Of a stretch of DNA of 64,000 nucleotides, positions 44,037 through 56,168 are shown in pieces (position 1 is the first letter of the stretch; every line of letters begins with the position of its first letter). The notes under the pieces were generated by a model. It saw only the letters and a list, made by a program, of their open reading frames with translations. It had not been told where the DNA came from and ran no database searches. The stretch covers positions 62,001 to 126,000 of the forward strand of contig NZ_JOEA01000021.1 of the NCBI RefSeq assembly GCF_000719115.1, in the 5' to 3' direction. Origin of the DNA: Lentzea albidocapillata (GTDB taxonomy: Bacteria; Actinomycetota; Actinomycetes; Mycobacteriales; Pseudonocardiaceae). The position numbers and the translations under genes were made by a program.

Positions 44037-44687
44037 GTGAGCACGGTCTACGACTGCAGCGAACCGGGCAATCGCGCGGCGGGACTCGCCGCTGCCGCCG
44101 GCGCGGTGCGGAGCGGGCGCCTTGTCGTCCTTCCCACCGACACCGTCTACGGGCTCGGCTGCGACGCGTTCGACGCCGAAGCCGTCCGGAGTCTTCTCGA
44201 CGCCAAGGGGCGCGGGCCCGACATGCCCGTGCCCGTGCTGGTCGGGTCCTGGACCACCATCGACGGGCTGGTTCTCAGCGTGCCGCGGCAGGCGCGGGCG
44301 CTCATCGAGGCGTTCTGGCCGGGCGGGCTGAGCCTTGTGCTGCCCCACGCGCCGAGCCTGGCGTGGGATCTGGGGCAGACGCGCGGCACGGTCATGCTGC
44401 GTATGCCGTTGCACCCCGTTGCCCTGGAGTTGTTGCGCGACGTCGGGCCGATGGCCGTGTCCAGCGCCAACAGGACCGGGCACGCGCCGGCGTCCAGTGC
44501 GCAGGAGGCTCGTGACCAGCTCGGTGACGCGGTGCCCGTGTACCTCGACGGTGGGCTGAGTGGCGAGAACGTCGCGTCGACCATCGTCGACCTCACCGGG
44601 CCCGACGCGCTGATCCTTCGCGAGGGTGCGGTCACCAAAGAAGACGTCAACGAGGTGCTCGGCATCGAGGTCGAGGTCGCTCGGTAG
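44037..44687 (+). CDS. L-threonylcarbamoyladenylate synthase (Sua5/YwlC/TsaC family)
   Basis: A 216-aa enzyme that makes threonylcarbamoyl-AMP for the t6A modification of ANN-decoding tRNAs. Family segments are LVVLPTDTVYGLGCDAF, FWPGGLSLVLPHAP, RMPLHPVALELLRDVGPMAV, SSANRTGHAPASSAQEA and STIVDLTGPDALILREGAV. GTG 44037 is chosen because the family starts near VYDCS and a -10 box lies 7 nt before. Neighbours prmC and wecA/atp are typical for actinobacteria, although here the ESX and other genes intervene after prmC. Confidence 0.93.
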   Translation: MSTVYDCSEPGNRAAGLAAAAGAVRSGRLVVLPTDTVYGLGCDAFDAEAVRSLLDAKGRGPDMPVPVLVGSWTTIDGLVLSVPRQARALIEAFWPGGLSLVLPHAPSLAWDLGQTRGTVMLRMPLHPVALELLRDVGPMAVSSANRTGHAPASSAQEARDQLGDAVPVYLDGGLSGENVASTIVDLTGPDALILREGAVTKEDVNEVLGIEVEVAR

Positions 44688-44768
44688 CGAGCGGCTGCCA
44701 GAATTGATCATGGTCGCCGCGAGTACCGTGGCGAGCACCCCGAACACCCCCGATTGATTGGTAGGCCC

Positions 44769-45905
44769 GTGGGGCCCGCATCCTCGTTCGTCCTTCCCGT
44801 GCGCGAGTACCTGCTCGTCGCGTTGATCGCTGCCGTCGTGACGTTCCTGCTCGTCGGCCTGGTGCGCGCGATGGCGTTCCGGCTCGGGGCGGTGGCCTAT
44901 CCGCGGCAACGAGACGTGCACGTGCAGCCGATGCCGCGCATGGGTGGTGTCGCCATCTATGGCGGCGTGCTCGCCGGCATGTTCGTGGCGCACCAGTTGC
45001 CGGTGCTGCGGGCAGCGTTCGACTTCTCCAACGACCCGTGGGGCGTCATCGTCGCGGGCGGCGTCATCGTGCTCGTGGGTGCGATCGACGACAGGTTCGA
45101 GCTCGACTCGCTCACCAAGCTCGCAGGTCAGGTCACGGCGGCGGGCATCCTCGTGCTGTTCGGCCTGCAGTGGATGATCGCGTGGGTGCCGTGGGACGGC
45201 GGCGCGACCATCTCGCTCGACCAGAACCAGGGCGCGTTGCTGACCGTGCTGCTCGCGGTCACCATGATCAACGCGATGAACTTCGTCGACGGCCTCGACG
45301 GACTCGCCGCCGGCATCGGCCTCATCGCCGCCGCCGCGACGGCCGCGTTCTCGATCGGTCTGCTGGTCGAACGCCAGGGTGCCGTCGAGGCCTATCCGCC
45401 GGCCCTGATCGCCGCCGTGCTGGCGGGTGCGTGTCTGGGCTTCTTGCCGCACAACTTCAATCCCGCGCGCATCTTCATGGGTGACTCGGGCTCCATGCTC
45501 ATCGGCCTCATGCTCGCCGCCGCCACCACCAGCGCGTCGGGCAAGATCAACCAGGCCACCGGCAGCGCGGCCGACCTGCTCGGTCTGCTCTCGCCGCTGA
45601 TCGTGGTCGCCGCGGTGCTGTTCGTGCCGTTGCTCGACCTGCTGATGGCGATCATTCGTCGCACGCGGCGCGGCGAGAGCCCGTTCTCCCCGGACAAGAT
45701 GCACCTGCACCACCGGTTGCTGGAGATCGGGCACTCGCAGCGCCGCGCAGTGCTGCTTATCTACTTGTGGGCCGGCGTCCTGGCCTTCGGCGCGGTGGCG
45801 CTGACGTTGTTCGACCCGATCATCGTGGCCACGTGCTTCGTCATCGGGCTGATCGTGACGTTCGTGGTCTCCGTGATCCCACGGCTGCGGGATGCCCGCA
45901 AGTAG
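44769..45905 (+). CDS. wecA: WecA-like polyprenyl-phosphate GlcNAc-1-phosphate transferase
   Basis: A 378-aa polytopic membrane enzyme of the MraY/WecA family that transfers GlcNAc-1-phosphate to a polyprenyl phosphate, starting arabinogalactan or other cell-wall glycan synthesis. About ten to eleven transmembrane segments are visible. Active-site motifs are VGAIDDRFELDSLTKLAGQ, NAMNFVDGLDGLAAG, NFNPARIFMGDSGSM and HLHHRLLEIGHSQ. GTG 44769 is a guess; TTG 44754 is five codons longer and neither has a clear ribosome site. It precedes the ATP synthase genes, a common actinobacterial order. Confidence 0.92.
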   Translation: MGPASSFVLPVREYLLVALIAAVVTFLLVGLVRAMAFRLGAVAYPRQRDVHVQPMPRMGGVAIYGGVLAGMFVAHQLPVLRAAFDFSNDPWGVIVAGGVIVLVGAIDDRFELDSLTKLAGQVTAAGILVLFGLQWMIAWVPWDGGATISLDQNQGALLTVLLAVTMINAMNFVDGLDGLAAGIGLIAAAATAAFSIGLLVERQGAVEAYPPALIAAVLAGACLGFLPHNFNPARIFMGDSGSMLIGLMLAAATTSASGKINQATGSAADLLGLLSPLIVVAAVLFVPLLDLLMAIIRRTRRGESPFSPDKMHLHHRLLEIGHSQRRAVLLIYLWAGVLAFGAVALTLFDPIIVATCFVIGLIVTFVVSVIPRLRDARK

Positions 45906-45988
45906 GCGGAATTTGGTACGGCATCTTGTTTGGGGCCGCTTAACCGGCGTTAACGAGGGCTGCCCGCAGGTGCTGGAATGCGGGTTCC

Positions 45989-45994
45989 TAGACT
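45989..45994 (+). promoter_or_regulatory. -10 box of atpI, leaderless pattern
   Basis: TAGACT ends 7 nt before ATG 46002. It is probably the promoter of atpI and the atp operon. Confidence 0.5.
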
Positions 45995-46001
45995 TCGGGA
46001 C

Positions 46002-46448
46002 ATGAGCGACGCGGACAAGGCCGTCACGCATGAGCTGACCGTCCAGCGACTCGCCGGGGAAATGTTCCGCGAGGCCGCGTGGGCCGCGCTCGGCACGTTT
46101 GTCCTCGGCGTCGTCGTGTCAACTGTGATCTGGGGGACCGCTGGTCTCTTCGGGGCATTGATCGGTGGTGCGATCGCCATCGGTTCGAGCCTTGCCACGT
46201 TGTTGTTGATGCGCAAGACGGCGGCACTCGATCCGATGTTCGTGATGGTCGCCGCACTCGGCGGATTCATGGGCAAGCTGATCGTGCTGCTACTCGCGGT
46301 GATCCTGCTGCGCAACCAGTCGTGGCTCGAACCCAAGGCGCTGGGAATCACCCTGGTGGCGACGGTGCTCGTGACGTCGTTCCTGGAGGCCAGAGCCTCC
46401 AAGCGCAGCCGTAGTCAGATGGTGGTCCCCGCCTCCGAAGGCACCTGA
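46002..46448 (+). CDS. atpI: ATP synthase protein I
   Basis: A 148-aa membrane protein with four transmembrane segments (about residues 25-45, 48-65, 78-97 and 103-122) at the position of AtpI, which helps assemble the c-ring. Sequence conservation in this family is weak, so the call rests on topology and on its place just before atpB. ATG 46002 (MSDADKAVTHEL) is preferred over the upstream in-frame start. A 150-nt gap with a hairpin-forming stretch follows before atpB. Confidence 0.8.
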   Translation: MSDADKAVTHELTVQRLAGEMFREAAWAALGTFVLGVVVSTVIWGTAGLFGALIGGAIAIGSSLATLLLMRKTAALDPMFVMVAALGGFMGKLIVLLLAVILLRNQSWLEPKALGITLVATVLVTSFLEARASKRSRSQMVVPASEGT

Positions 46449-46598
46449 GACCTGCTGATATGGTCCGCGCAGACCAGGGACACCCGATAGCAGGGGTGCC
46501 TCTGGCAGTCGCTTGCGAACCGTAAGGTACGTTAAGTCCAGATCGTGACGATTCCCCCGGCGGAGTGAACGCCGGCCGGGAGAACCGGAAGGAACACA

Positions 46599-47375
46599 GT
46601 GACCAAGTTGCTGGCTTCGGGGGGCGAGTTCGTCGCTCCCGGTGTGAAGGACTTCTTCCTCCCGCCGATCTTCGGCTCGGTCACGAAGCCGATGGTCCTG
46701 CTGGTGCTGTCGATCGTGATCATCGCCGTCTTCTTCATTGCGGCGACCCGTAACCTCAAGGTCGTTCCCGGCAAGTTCCAGTTCGCCGCCGAGTCGCTTT
46801 ACGACTTCGGGCGCAACAACATTGCCCGGGAACAGATCGGCGCGAAGGACTTCAAGCCGTTCGTCCCGCTGGTCCTCACGATCTTCTGCTTCATCCTGGT
46901 GAACAACCTGTTCGGGCTCATCCCGATCGTCCAGTTCCCCACGATGTCGCACATCGGCTTCCCGCTGGCCGTTTCGTTGCTCGTTGTTTACCCGGTGTAC
47001 CACTTCGTCGGGTTCAAACGGCACGGCTTCGTGGGTTACTTGAAGCACCAGACGGTTCCGCCGGGCGCGCCGTGGTTCGTGCTCCCGCTGCTGATCCCGA
47101 TCGAGTTCTTCCAGAAGTTCATCCTGAACCCGCTCACGCTGGCGATCCGAGTGTTCGCCGCAATGTTCGCGGGTCACCTTCTGCTGCTGGTGTTCACCCT
47201 GGCCGGTGAGTTCCTGCTGCTCAATGGCGGACTGACCGTCATCGTGGCGCCGGTGTCCTTCGCCTTCGCCATCGCGCTGACCTTCCTGGAGGCACTGATC
47301 ATGTGCCTGCAGGCCTACATCTTCGCGCTGCTGTCTGCCAGCTACATCGGCATGGCGCTGGCAGAAGAGCACTGA
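46599..47375 (+). CDS. atpB: ATP synthase F0 subunit a
   Basis: A 258-aa integral membrane subunit that forms the proton half-channels. The essential arginine lies in NPLTLAIRVFAAMFAGH, and the C-terminal helices include EALIMCLQAYIFALLSASY. The GTG start at 46599 has GGAAGGAA at good spacing. It is first of the contiguous structural genes atpB-E-F-H-A-G-D. Confidence 0.97.
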   Translation: MTKLLASGGEFVAPGVKDFFLPPIFGSVTKPMVLLVLSIVIIAVFFIAATRNLKVVPGKFQFAAESLYDFGRNNIAREQIGAKDFKPFVPLVLTIFCFILVNNLFGLIPIVQFPTMSHIGFPLAVSLLVVYPVYHFVGFKRHGFVGYLKHQTVPPGAPWFVLPLLIPIEFFQKFILNPLTLAIRVFAAMFAGHLLLLVFTLAGEFLLLNGGLTVIVAPVSFAFAIALTFLEALIMCLQAYIFALLSASYIGMALAEEH

Positions 47376-47379
47376 GTAA

Positions 47380-47691
<312 letters not shown>

Positions 47692-47725
47692 CCTAACCCT
47701 TCAACGCGTTAGGAGAACCCGCGTG

Positions 47726-48271
47726 ATGGACACCCTCATCCTGGCTGCGGAGGGACCGATCAACCCGGTCATTCCGCATACCTCGGAGATCATCCTCGGT
47801 CTCGTCGCGTTCCTGCTCCTCCTCTTCGTCATCAAGAAGTTCGTCTCACCGCGCTTCGAGGCGTTGTACGAGGAGCGGACGGCCAAGATCGAGGGTGGCA
47901 TCGAGAAGGCTGAGCAGGCTCAGGCCGAGGCCCAGCGTGCTCTCGAGCAGTACAAGGAGCAGCTGGCCGAGGCTCGCGCCGAGGCCGCACGCATCCGCGA
48001 CGACGCACGGGCCGAGGGCCTGCAGATCGTCGAGGAGATGCGTGAGCAGGCGCAGGCCGAGTCGGCGCGCATCGTCGCGCAGGGCCAGCACCAGCTGGAC
48101 GCTCAGCGCGCCCAGATCGTCGCGGAGCTGCGTGCCGACCTCGGCCGCACCGCTGTCGAACTGGCGAGCAAGGTCGTGGGCGAGTCCCTCGAGGACGACT
48201 CCCGTCGCCGCGGCACCGTCGACCGCTTCCTCAACGAGCTGGACGCCGTCGCGGCGCCCGCGAGCAAGTAG
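47726..48271 (+). CDS. atpF: ATP synthase F0 subunit b
   Basis: A 181-aa stator subunit with one N-terminal membrane helix (about residues 21-40, [19 protein letters not shown]) and a long charged helix (about 45-165, [20 protein letters not shown]). ATG 47726 is preceded by an in-frame GTG at 47723; AGGAGAA lies upstream. Confidence 0.95.
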   Translation: MDTLILAAEGPINPVIPHTSEIILGLVAFLLLLFVIKKFVSPRFEALYEERTAKIEGGIEKAEQAQAEAQRALEQYKEQLAEARAEAARIRDDARAEGLQIVEEMREQAQAESARIVAQGQHQLDAQRAQIVAELRADLGRTAVELASKVVGESLEDDSRRRGTVDRFLNELDAVAAPASK

Positions 48272-48280
48272 AGGCTGCCG

Positions 48281-49108
48281 ATGACGTTGCATGCCGCAAG
48301 TCGTGAAGCTCTGGCAGCCGCAGAACTGCGGCTGCTGGAGCTGGCCGACGCCACCACGTCGACGGACGACCTCGCCAAGCTCGGCGAGGAGCTCTTCGCC
48401 GTGCTCGACCTGCTGATCGGTCAGCGGTCGCTGCGTGGCGCGCTCGCCGACGCCTCGTCCGAGGCCGCCGGTCGTGAGCAGCTGGTTCGCGGCCTGTTCG
48501 CGGGCAAGGTGAGCGACGCGACCCTGCAGATCGTGGTCGCCGTCGTGACCTCGCGCTGGTCCAGCCCGCGCGAGCTCGTGGACGGTGTCGAGTCGCTCGC
48601 CCGCACCACGCTGCTGGTGCGTGCCGAGCGAGACGGCCAGCTGGACTCGACCGAGGACGAGCTGTTCCGGCTCGGCCGCATCGTGGCTGGTTCGAACGAG
48701 CTCGAGCTGTTGCTGGCGGACCCCGCCGGTGACGCCTCCGGCAAGGTCGCGCTGGTCGACTCCCTGATCGAGGGGAAGGTCAGCCCGGTCACCAAGACGC
48801 TGGTGGACCAGCTGGTTCGCAACCCGCGCGGAGTGCGTGTGGCGGACGGGCTCTCCGAGCTCGCCGACCTGGCGGCCAAGCGCCGTCAGCGTTCCGTCGC
48901 GCACGTCCGGTCCGCCGTGGCGCTGACCGCGGAGCAGGTCGACCGCCTGACCGCGACGCTGACCACGATCTACTCGCGTCCGATCGCTCTGCACGTCGAG
49001 GTCGACCCCGCACTGCGCGGCGGCCTCACGATCAAGATCGGCGACGAGATCATCGACGGAAGCATCGCCGGCCGGTTGGCGGCACTGCGCCGCAATCTCG
49101 CCAGCTAG
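48281..49108 (+). CDS. atpH: ATP synthase F1 subunit delta
   Basis: A 275-aa peripheral stalk subunit, longer than the about 180 residues of the E. coli protein, as is common in actinobacteria. The C-terminal part has the OSCP-like signature ([54 protein letters not shown]). ATG 48281 lies 9 nt after the atpF stop. Confidence 0.95.
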   Translation: MTLHAASREALAAAELRLLELADATTSTDDLAKLGEELFAVLDLLIGQRSLRGALADASSEAAGREQLVRGLFAGKVSDATLQIVVAVVTSRWSSPRELVDGVESLARTTLLVRAERDGQLDSTEDELFRLGRIVAGSNELELLLADPAGDASGKVALVDSLIEGKVSPVTKTLVDQLVRNPRGVRVADGLSELADLAAKRRQRSVAHVRSAVALTAEQVDRLTATLTTIYSRPIALHVEVDPALRGGLTIKIGDEIIDGSIAGRLAALRRNLAS

Positions 49109-49154
49109 CCCCCGAGCCCTTTCCCAAGAACGAAGAAGTGAGAGCAGGAACGAC

Positions 49155-50801
49155 ATGGCGGAGCTGACGATCTCGTCGGACGAGATCCGCAGTGCGATCG
49201 AGAAGTACGTCTCGAGCTACTCCCCGGAGGTCAGCCGGGAAGAGGTCGGTACCGTCGCCGAGACCTACGACGGCATCGCCATCGTCGAGGGCCTTCCTGG
49301 CGCGATGACCAACGAGCTGCTCGAGTTCCCCGGTGGCGTCCTCGGTGTCGCCCTGAACCTCGAGGTCCGCAACATCGGTGCGGTCATCCTCGGTGACTTC
49401 GACAAGATCGAAGAGGGCCAGGAGGTCCGCCGGACGGGCAAGGTCCTGTCCGTGCCGGTCGGCGACGGCTTCCTCGGTCGTGTCGTCAACCCGCTGGGCA
49501 CGCCGATCGACGGCCTCGGTGACATCGTCGCCGACGACACCCGCGCCCTGGAACTGCAGGCGGCTTCCGTGCTGCAGCGTCAGCCGGTGTCCGAGCCGAT
49601 GCAGACCGGCATCAAGGCCATCGACGCGATGACGCCGATCGGTCGCGGTCAGCGTCAGCTGATCATCGGTGACCGCAAGACCGGCAAGACCGCGGTCTGC
49701 ATCGACACGATCATCAACCAGAAGAAGGCCTGGGAGTCGGGCGACCCGAAGCAGCAGGTCCGCTGCGTCTACGTCGCCATCGGCCAGAAGGGCTCCACCA
49801 TCGCGGGCGTCAAGGCCGCGCTGGAGGAGGCGGGCGCACTCGAGTACACGACGATCGTCGCCGCCCCCGCTTCTGACTCCGCCGGCTTCAAGTGGCTGGC
49901 GCCGTACACCGGCTCCTCCATCGGCCAGCACTGGATGTACCAGGGCAAGCACGTCCTGATCATCTTCGACGACCTGACCAAGCAGGCTGAGGCGTACCGC
50001 GCGATCTCGCTGCTGCTGCGCCGCCCGCCGGGCCGCGAGGCCTACCCCGGCGACGTCTTCTACTTGCACTCGCGTCTCCTCGAGCGTTGCGCGAAGCTCT
50101 CGGACGACCTCGGCGGCGGTTCGATGACGGGTCTCCCGATCATCGAGACCAAGGCGAACGACGTGTCGGCGTACATCCCGACCAACGTCATCTCGATCAC
50201 CGACGGTCAGTGCTTCCTCGAGTCCGACCTGTTCAACGCCGGTGTGCGCCCGGCCGTCAACGTGGGTATCTCCGTTTCCCGCGTCGGTGGCGCCGCGCAG
50301 ATCAAGGCGATGAAGGACGTCGCGGGCTCGCTGCGCCTCGACCTGTCGCAGTTCCGCGAGCTGGAGGCCTTCTCCGCGTTCGCGTCCGACCTCGACGCCG
50401 CGTCGCGCGCCCAGCTGGACCGCGGTGCCCGTCTGGTCGAGCTGCTCAAGCAGGGCCAGTACTCCCCGGTGCCCGTCGAGGAGCAGGTCGTCGAGATCTT
50501 CGCCGCGACCAAGGGTCACCTGGACGACGTTCCCGTCGCCGACATCCGCCGGTTCGTCGCGGACTTCAAGGACTCGCTGCGCCGCAACCACGCGGACGTT
50601 CTGAGTAGCATCGTCGAGACCAAGAAGTTCCCCGAGGACTCGCAGAAGCGCGTTGCCGCCGCCGTGTCCGAGTTCAAGAAGCAGTTCACCGCTTCGGACG
50701 GCACGACGATCGTCAACGAGGCGCCCGAGAAGGCGATGGACGCCGACAAGGTCGCCCAGGAATCGGTGAAGGTCCACAAGCCCGAGCCCACCAAGAAGTG
50801 A
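49155..50801 (+). CDS. atpA: ATP synthase F1 subunit alpha
   Basis: A 548-aa nucleotide-binding, non-catalytic subunit. The P-loop is [14 protein letters not shown], the subunit signature ends [14 protein letters not shown], and the C-terminus carries an actinobacterial extension ([20 protein letters not shown]). ATG 49155 with AGAGCAGGAA upstream. It is followed by atpG after 8 nt. Confidence 0.97.
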   Translation: MAELTISSDEIRSAIEKYVSSYSPEVSREEVGTVAETYDGIAIVEGLPGAMTNELLEFPGGVLGVALNLEVRNIGAVILGDFDKIEEGQEVRRTGKVLSVPVGDGFLGRVVNPLGTPIDGLGDIVADDTRALELQAASVLQRQPVSEPMQTGIKAIDAMTPIGRGQRQLIIGDRKTGKTAVCIDTIINQKKAWESGDPKQQVRCVYVAIGQKGSTIAGVKAALEEAGALEYTTIVAAPASDSAGFKWLAPYTGSSIGQHWMYQGKHVLIIFDDLTKQAEAYRAISLLLRRPPGREAYPGDVFYLHSRLLERCAKLSDDLGGGSMTGLPIIETKANDVSAYIPTNVISITDGQCFLESDLFNAGVRPAVNVGISVSRVGGAAQIKAMKDVAGSLRLDLSQFRELEAFSAFASDLDAASRAQLDRGARLVELLKQGQYSPVPVEEQVVEIFAATKGHLDDVPVADIRRFVADFKDSLRRNHADVLSSIVETKKFPEDSQKRVAAAVSEFKKQFTASDGTTIVNEAPEKAMDADKVAQESVKVHKPEPTKK

Positions 50802-50809
50802 TCTGAGCC

Positions 50810-53153
<2,344 letters not shown>

Positions 53154-53168
53154 GCTAGGTTCTTCTCG

Positions 53169-53203
53169 AAGGGCCGTTCCTCCTTTGTGGAGGGACGGCC
53201 CTT
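53169..53203 (+). terminator. Intrinsic terminator of the atp operon
   Basis: AAGGGCCGTTCCTCC and GGAGGGACGGCCCTT form a 15-bp stem with one G-T wobble and a TTTGT loop, 15 nt after the atpD stop. Confidence 0.88.
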
Positions 53204-53319
53204 TCGGCGTTCCTGGACCACATGACGTTTCCGTTGGACGGAAACCGCCCTCCCGGTCGCGGGCCCTGACGTCGCACGATGCTCGGCATCACAGGGCCCT
53301 CGACGAGGAGGAAGAGCGC

Positions 53320-54486
53320 GTGAACAAATGGGTGTTGCCGCTGTGCTGGACCGCTGTCCTGCTCGACGGCTTTGACCTCGTGGTGCTCGGCACGGTGATT
53401 CCTGTGCTGTTGCAGGAGAAGCTGCTCACGACGGCGAGCGCCAGCGCGGTGTCCACGGCCGGCCTGGTCGGGATGATGCTCGGCGCGCTGATCATCGGGA
53501 CCATCACCGACGTCATCGGCCGCCGCAAGGTGATGATCTACGCGGTGGCCGGGTTCTCCGTGTTCACGCTGGCCTGTGCGTTCGCGCCGGACGCGACGAC
53601 GTTCGGGATCCTCAGGTTCCTCGCGGGGCTCGGCCTCGGCGGCTGTCTGCCGACGGCGATCGCGCTGGTCAACGAGGCTCGGCCGCAGCAGGGCGGGCGG
53701 GCCACCACGCTCATCATGACCGGGTACCACGTCGGCGCGGTCATCACGGCGCTGCTGGGCATCGTGCTGATTCCCGTCCTCGGGTGGCGGTCGTTGTTCG
53801 TGGTGGGAGCGCTGCCCGCGCTGGTGCTGATTCCGTTGATGGTCAAGCACTTGCCGGAGACGGTGGCGCGCACCGCTCCTGCGTTGGAGGCGGTCGGATC
53901 GCTGTTCAAGCCGGGCTTGAGGAAGGCGACGATCGCGTTCTGGGTGGCGTCGTTCATGGGGCTGTTGCTCGTGTACGGGCTGAACACGTGGTTGCCGCAG
54001 ATCATGCGCAGCGCCGGGTACGAACTCGGTACGGCGCTGGCGTTGCTGCTCACGCTCAACATTGGTGCGGTGGTGGGACTTCTGATCGCCGGAGCGGTCG
54101 CTGACCGGATCGGGATCAGGCCCGCGGCCATCGGGTGGTTCACGGCTGCTGTGGTGTTCCTGGCCTTGCTGAGCATCAAGCTGCCGGGTGTGGGCGTGTA
54201 CGTGGCCGTGTTCCTGGCCGGGTGCTTCGTGTTCAGCGCGCAGGTGCTCGTTTATGCCTATGCGGGGCGGGTTTACGAGGACAACCGGGCCACCGGCATC
54301 GGATGGGCCGCTGGGATCGGGCGGTTGGGTGCCATCAGTGGGCCGTTGCTCGGCGGTGCGTTGCTCACGGCTGGATTGGCGCACCCGTGGGGCTTCTACG
54401 CGTTCGCGCTCGTAGCGGCGTTGGGCGCAACGGCCGTTGGTGCGATTGGGCTGAAGGCGAAATCGGTCGTGGCGCCCGCCGCGTGA
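53320..54486 (+). CDS. MFS transporter, aromatic acid:H+ symporter-like
   Basis: A 388-aa, 12-helix major facilitator. The first helix has LLDGFDLVVLGTVIPVLL, whose DGFD is the hallmark of aromatic-acid/H+ symporters. The helix 2-3 loop is GTITDVIGRRKVM, and the later loop GAVADRIGIRPAA is its second-half counterpart. The GTG start at 53320 has AGGAGGAAG upstream. It lies in the block that separates atpD from atpC. Substrate unknown; it has no catabolic neighbours. Confidence 0.88.
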   Translation: MNKWVLPLCWTAVLLDGFDLVVLGTVIPVLLQEKLLTTASASAVSTAGLVGMMLGALIIGTITDVIGRRKVMIYAVAGFSVFTLACAFAPDATTFGILRFLAGLGLGGCLPTAIALVNEARPQQGGRATTLIMTGYHVGAVITALLGIVLIPVLGWRSLFVVGALPALVLIPLMVKHLPETVARTAPALEAVGSLFKPGLRKATIAFWVASFMGLLLVYGLNTWLPQIMRSAGYELGTALALLLTLNIGAVVGLLIAGAVADRIGIRPAAIGWFTAAVVFLALLSIKLPGVGVYVAVFLAGCFVFSAQVLVYAYAGRVYEDNRATGIGWAAGIGRLGAISGPLLGGALLTAGLAHPWGFYAFALVAALGATAVGAIGLKAKSVVAPAA

Positions 54487-54502
54487 TGGCAAGGTCGGGT
54501 GC

Positions 54503-56023
54503 ATGGCCCGACACGTTCCGTACGACGATCCGGGGACGCCGGACGTCCGCTCGCCCTGGCGGTACCTGTGGTGGCTCGTGCTCGTGCAGCGCGGGCGGGT
54601 GCTCGCCGGGGCGTGGTGGGGCTCGCTGTCGATGTGCGGGCTGATCCTGCCGCCGTACCTCATCTCGCGGGCCGTCGAGGACGGTGTGCGGGGTGGTGAC
54701 CGGGCCGCGTTGCTGTGGTGGTGCGGTGCTCTGCTCGCGGTGGCGGTGGGGCTGGCCCTCGTCTTCATCGCCCGGCACCGCACGATGACGTTGGTGCGAA
54801 CCGATGCCGCGTTGCGCACGGCGCAGATCGTCGTCCGGCACGTCACCCGGCTCGGCGGAGTGGTGCGGCGGAAGCTGTCCACAGGGGAGCTCACGTACCT
54901 GCAGAACGGTGACACGGCGCGGATCGCGCACGCGCTGACCAGTACCGGGCCCGGAGTGGGTGCCGTGGTGGCGTATGCGGCCACGGCGGTGTTGCTGGTG
55001 CGGATCTCGCCGCTGGTCGCAGTCGTGGTCTTGCTCGGCGTGCCCGTGCTCGCCGTGGTGACGGGGCCCGTCCTGCGGCGGTTGCACGCCGTGGAGGCCG
55101 AGTACCGGCAGCGGCAGGGGGAGCTGAGTTCGCGGGCCGGGGACATCGTGGGCGGGCTGCGGGTGTTGTCCGGGATCGGCGGGAAGCCGGCGTTCGAGGC
55201 GCGGTTCCGGACCCTGTCGCGGGAGGTTCTCGAAGACGGCTACCGGGTGTCGGCGTGGTTGAGCTGGGTGCAGGCGTTGACATGGGGTCTGCCCGCGTTG
55301 TTCCTCGCCGTGGTCACGTGGATCGTGGCGCGCATGGTGGTCGCCGGCGCCATCTCGATCGAGGAGATGGTCGCGGTCTACCTGTACGTCACGACGCTGA
55401 CCGTGCCGGTCGCCTTCTTCATGGAAGGGGCGGATGCGATTCCCCGCGCGCTGGTGTCGGCGCGGCGAGTCATCGACGTTCTCCGGTTGCAGCCTGAGGA
55501 GAAGGACGCTGACGCGGAGCCGCTGGACGTGAAGACCGGTGCGTTGACCGTGGTCGTCTCGGCGAACGCGACGCTGGCGAGGGACGCCGTCGAACGGTTG
55601 CCGGGGGTGGTGGCGGACAACGACGACTACCTGTTCGCGGGCACCGTGCGGGAGGCGGTGTCGGTGGCGGTGCACGGTGACCAAGAGCTGGACGAGGCGT
55701 TGTACGCGGCGGCCGCCATGGACGTCGTGGAGGCGCTGCCGGACGGCCTCGACTCACGCCTGGAATCGCAGGGGCGCAACGTTTCCGGCGGTCAACGGCA
55801 ACGGCTGCGGCTCGTGCGGGCGTTGCTGAGCGAACCGGAACTGCTCGTGCTGGTGGAGCCGACGTCCGCGCTCGACGCGGTGACCGAGGCCGCGGTGGCG
55901 AAGAGGGTGCGGGAGAGGCGGCTGGGGCGGACCACGGTCGTCGTGTCGTCCTCGCCGTTGTGGGCGGGCCAGGCGGATCAGGTCGTTCACTTAGGGTCTG
56001 TATCGCAGTCTGGTCCGCGATAG
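54503..56023 (+). CDS. ABC exporter half-transporter with degenerate nucleotide-binding domain
   Basis: A 506-aa protein with a six-helix exporter membrane domain (about residues 1-325) and a shortened nucleotide-binding domain (about 340-500). The signature RNVSGGQRQRLRLVRALL is intact, but there is no Walker A. Walker B reads LLVLVEPTSALD with Val for the usual Asp, and the H-loop His is missing (VVVSSSPLWAGQAD). It therefore supplies only the signature half of one ATP site to its partner at 56169. Its last about 10 codons run into the MITE annotated at 55992-56157, so the native C-terminus has probably been replaced. Confidence 0.88.
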   Translation: MARHVPYDDPGTPDVRSPWRYLWWLVLVQRGRVLAGAWWGSLSMCGLILPPYLISRAVEDGVRGGDRAALLWWCGALLAVAVGLALVFIARHRTMTLVRTDAALRTAQIVVRHVTRLGGVVRRKLSTGELTYLQNGDTARIAHALTSTGPGVGAVVAYAATAVLLVRISPLVAVVVLLGVPVLAVVTGPVLRRLHAVEAEYRQRQGELSSRAGDIVGGLRVLSGIGGKPAFEARFRTLSREVLEDGYRVSAWLSWVQALTWGLPALFLAVVTWIVARMVVAGAISIEEMVAVYLYVTTLTVPVAFFMEGADAIPRALVSARRVIDVLRLQPEEKDADAEPLDVKTGALTVVVSANATLARDAVERLPGVVADNDDYLFAGTVREAVSVAVHGDQELDEALYAAAAMDVVEALPDGLDSRLESQGRNVSGGQRQRLRLVRALLSEPELLVLVEPTSALDAVTEAAVAKRVRERRLGRTTVVVSSSPLWAGQADQVVHLGSVSQSGPR

Positions 56024-56157
56024 CCGGGCCCGAGGCGGTCCCTGGCGGCACGGCCGGACGACCCACATACAACACCGGTATGCGGGCCGTCCGGCCGCAC
56101 CACCAGGAACCACCTCAAGCGCGACTCTCATCGAACCAGACTGCGATACAGACCCTA
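55992..56157. mobile_element. MITE-like element with 23-bp perfect terminal inverted repeats
   Basis: The first 23 bases (55992-56014, starting TAGGGTCTGTATCGC) recur as an exact reverse complement at 56135-56157. The terminal TA on each side fits a TA target duplication, as made by IS630/Tc1-type transposases. The inner part is also roughly palindromic (CGGCCGGACG and CGTCCGGCCG arms), so the whole 166 bp can fold into one hairpin. No transposase frame is present. It interrupts the 3' end of the first ABC gene and ends 11 nt before the start of the second, leaving GAGGAG as the ribosome site. Confidence 0.85.
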
Positions 56158-56168
56158 GAGGAGACCCG

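Noticed and set aside
43773..46031. 752-codon minus-strand frame across tsaC and wecA
   Set aside because: It is composed of His/Arg/Asp-rich antisense translation over two recognised genes.
53155..55146. 663-codon minus-strand frame across the MFS and first ABC genes
   Set aside because: It is antisense to two well-supported membrane proteins and has no domain or ribosome site.
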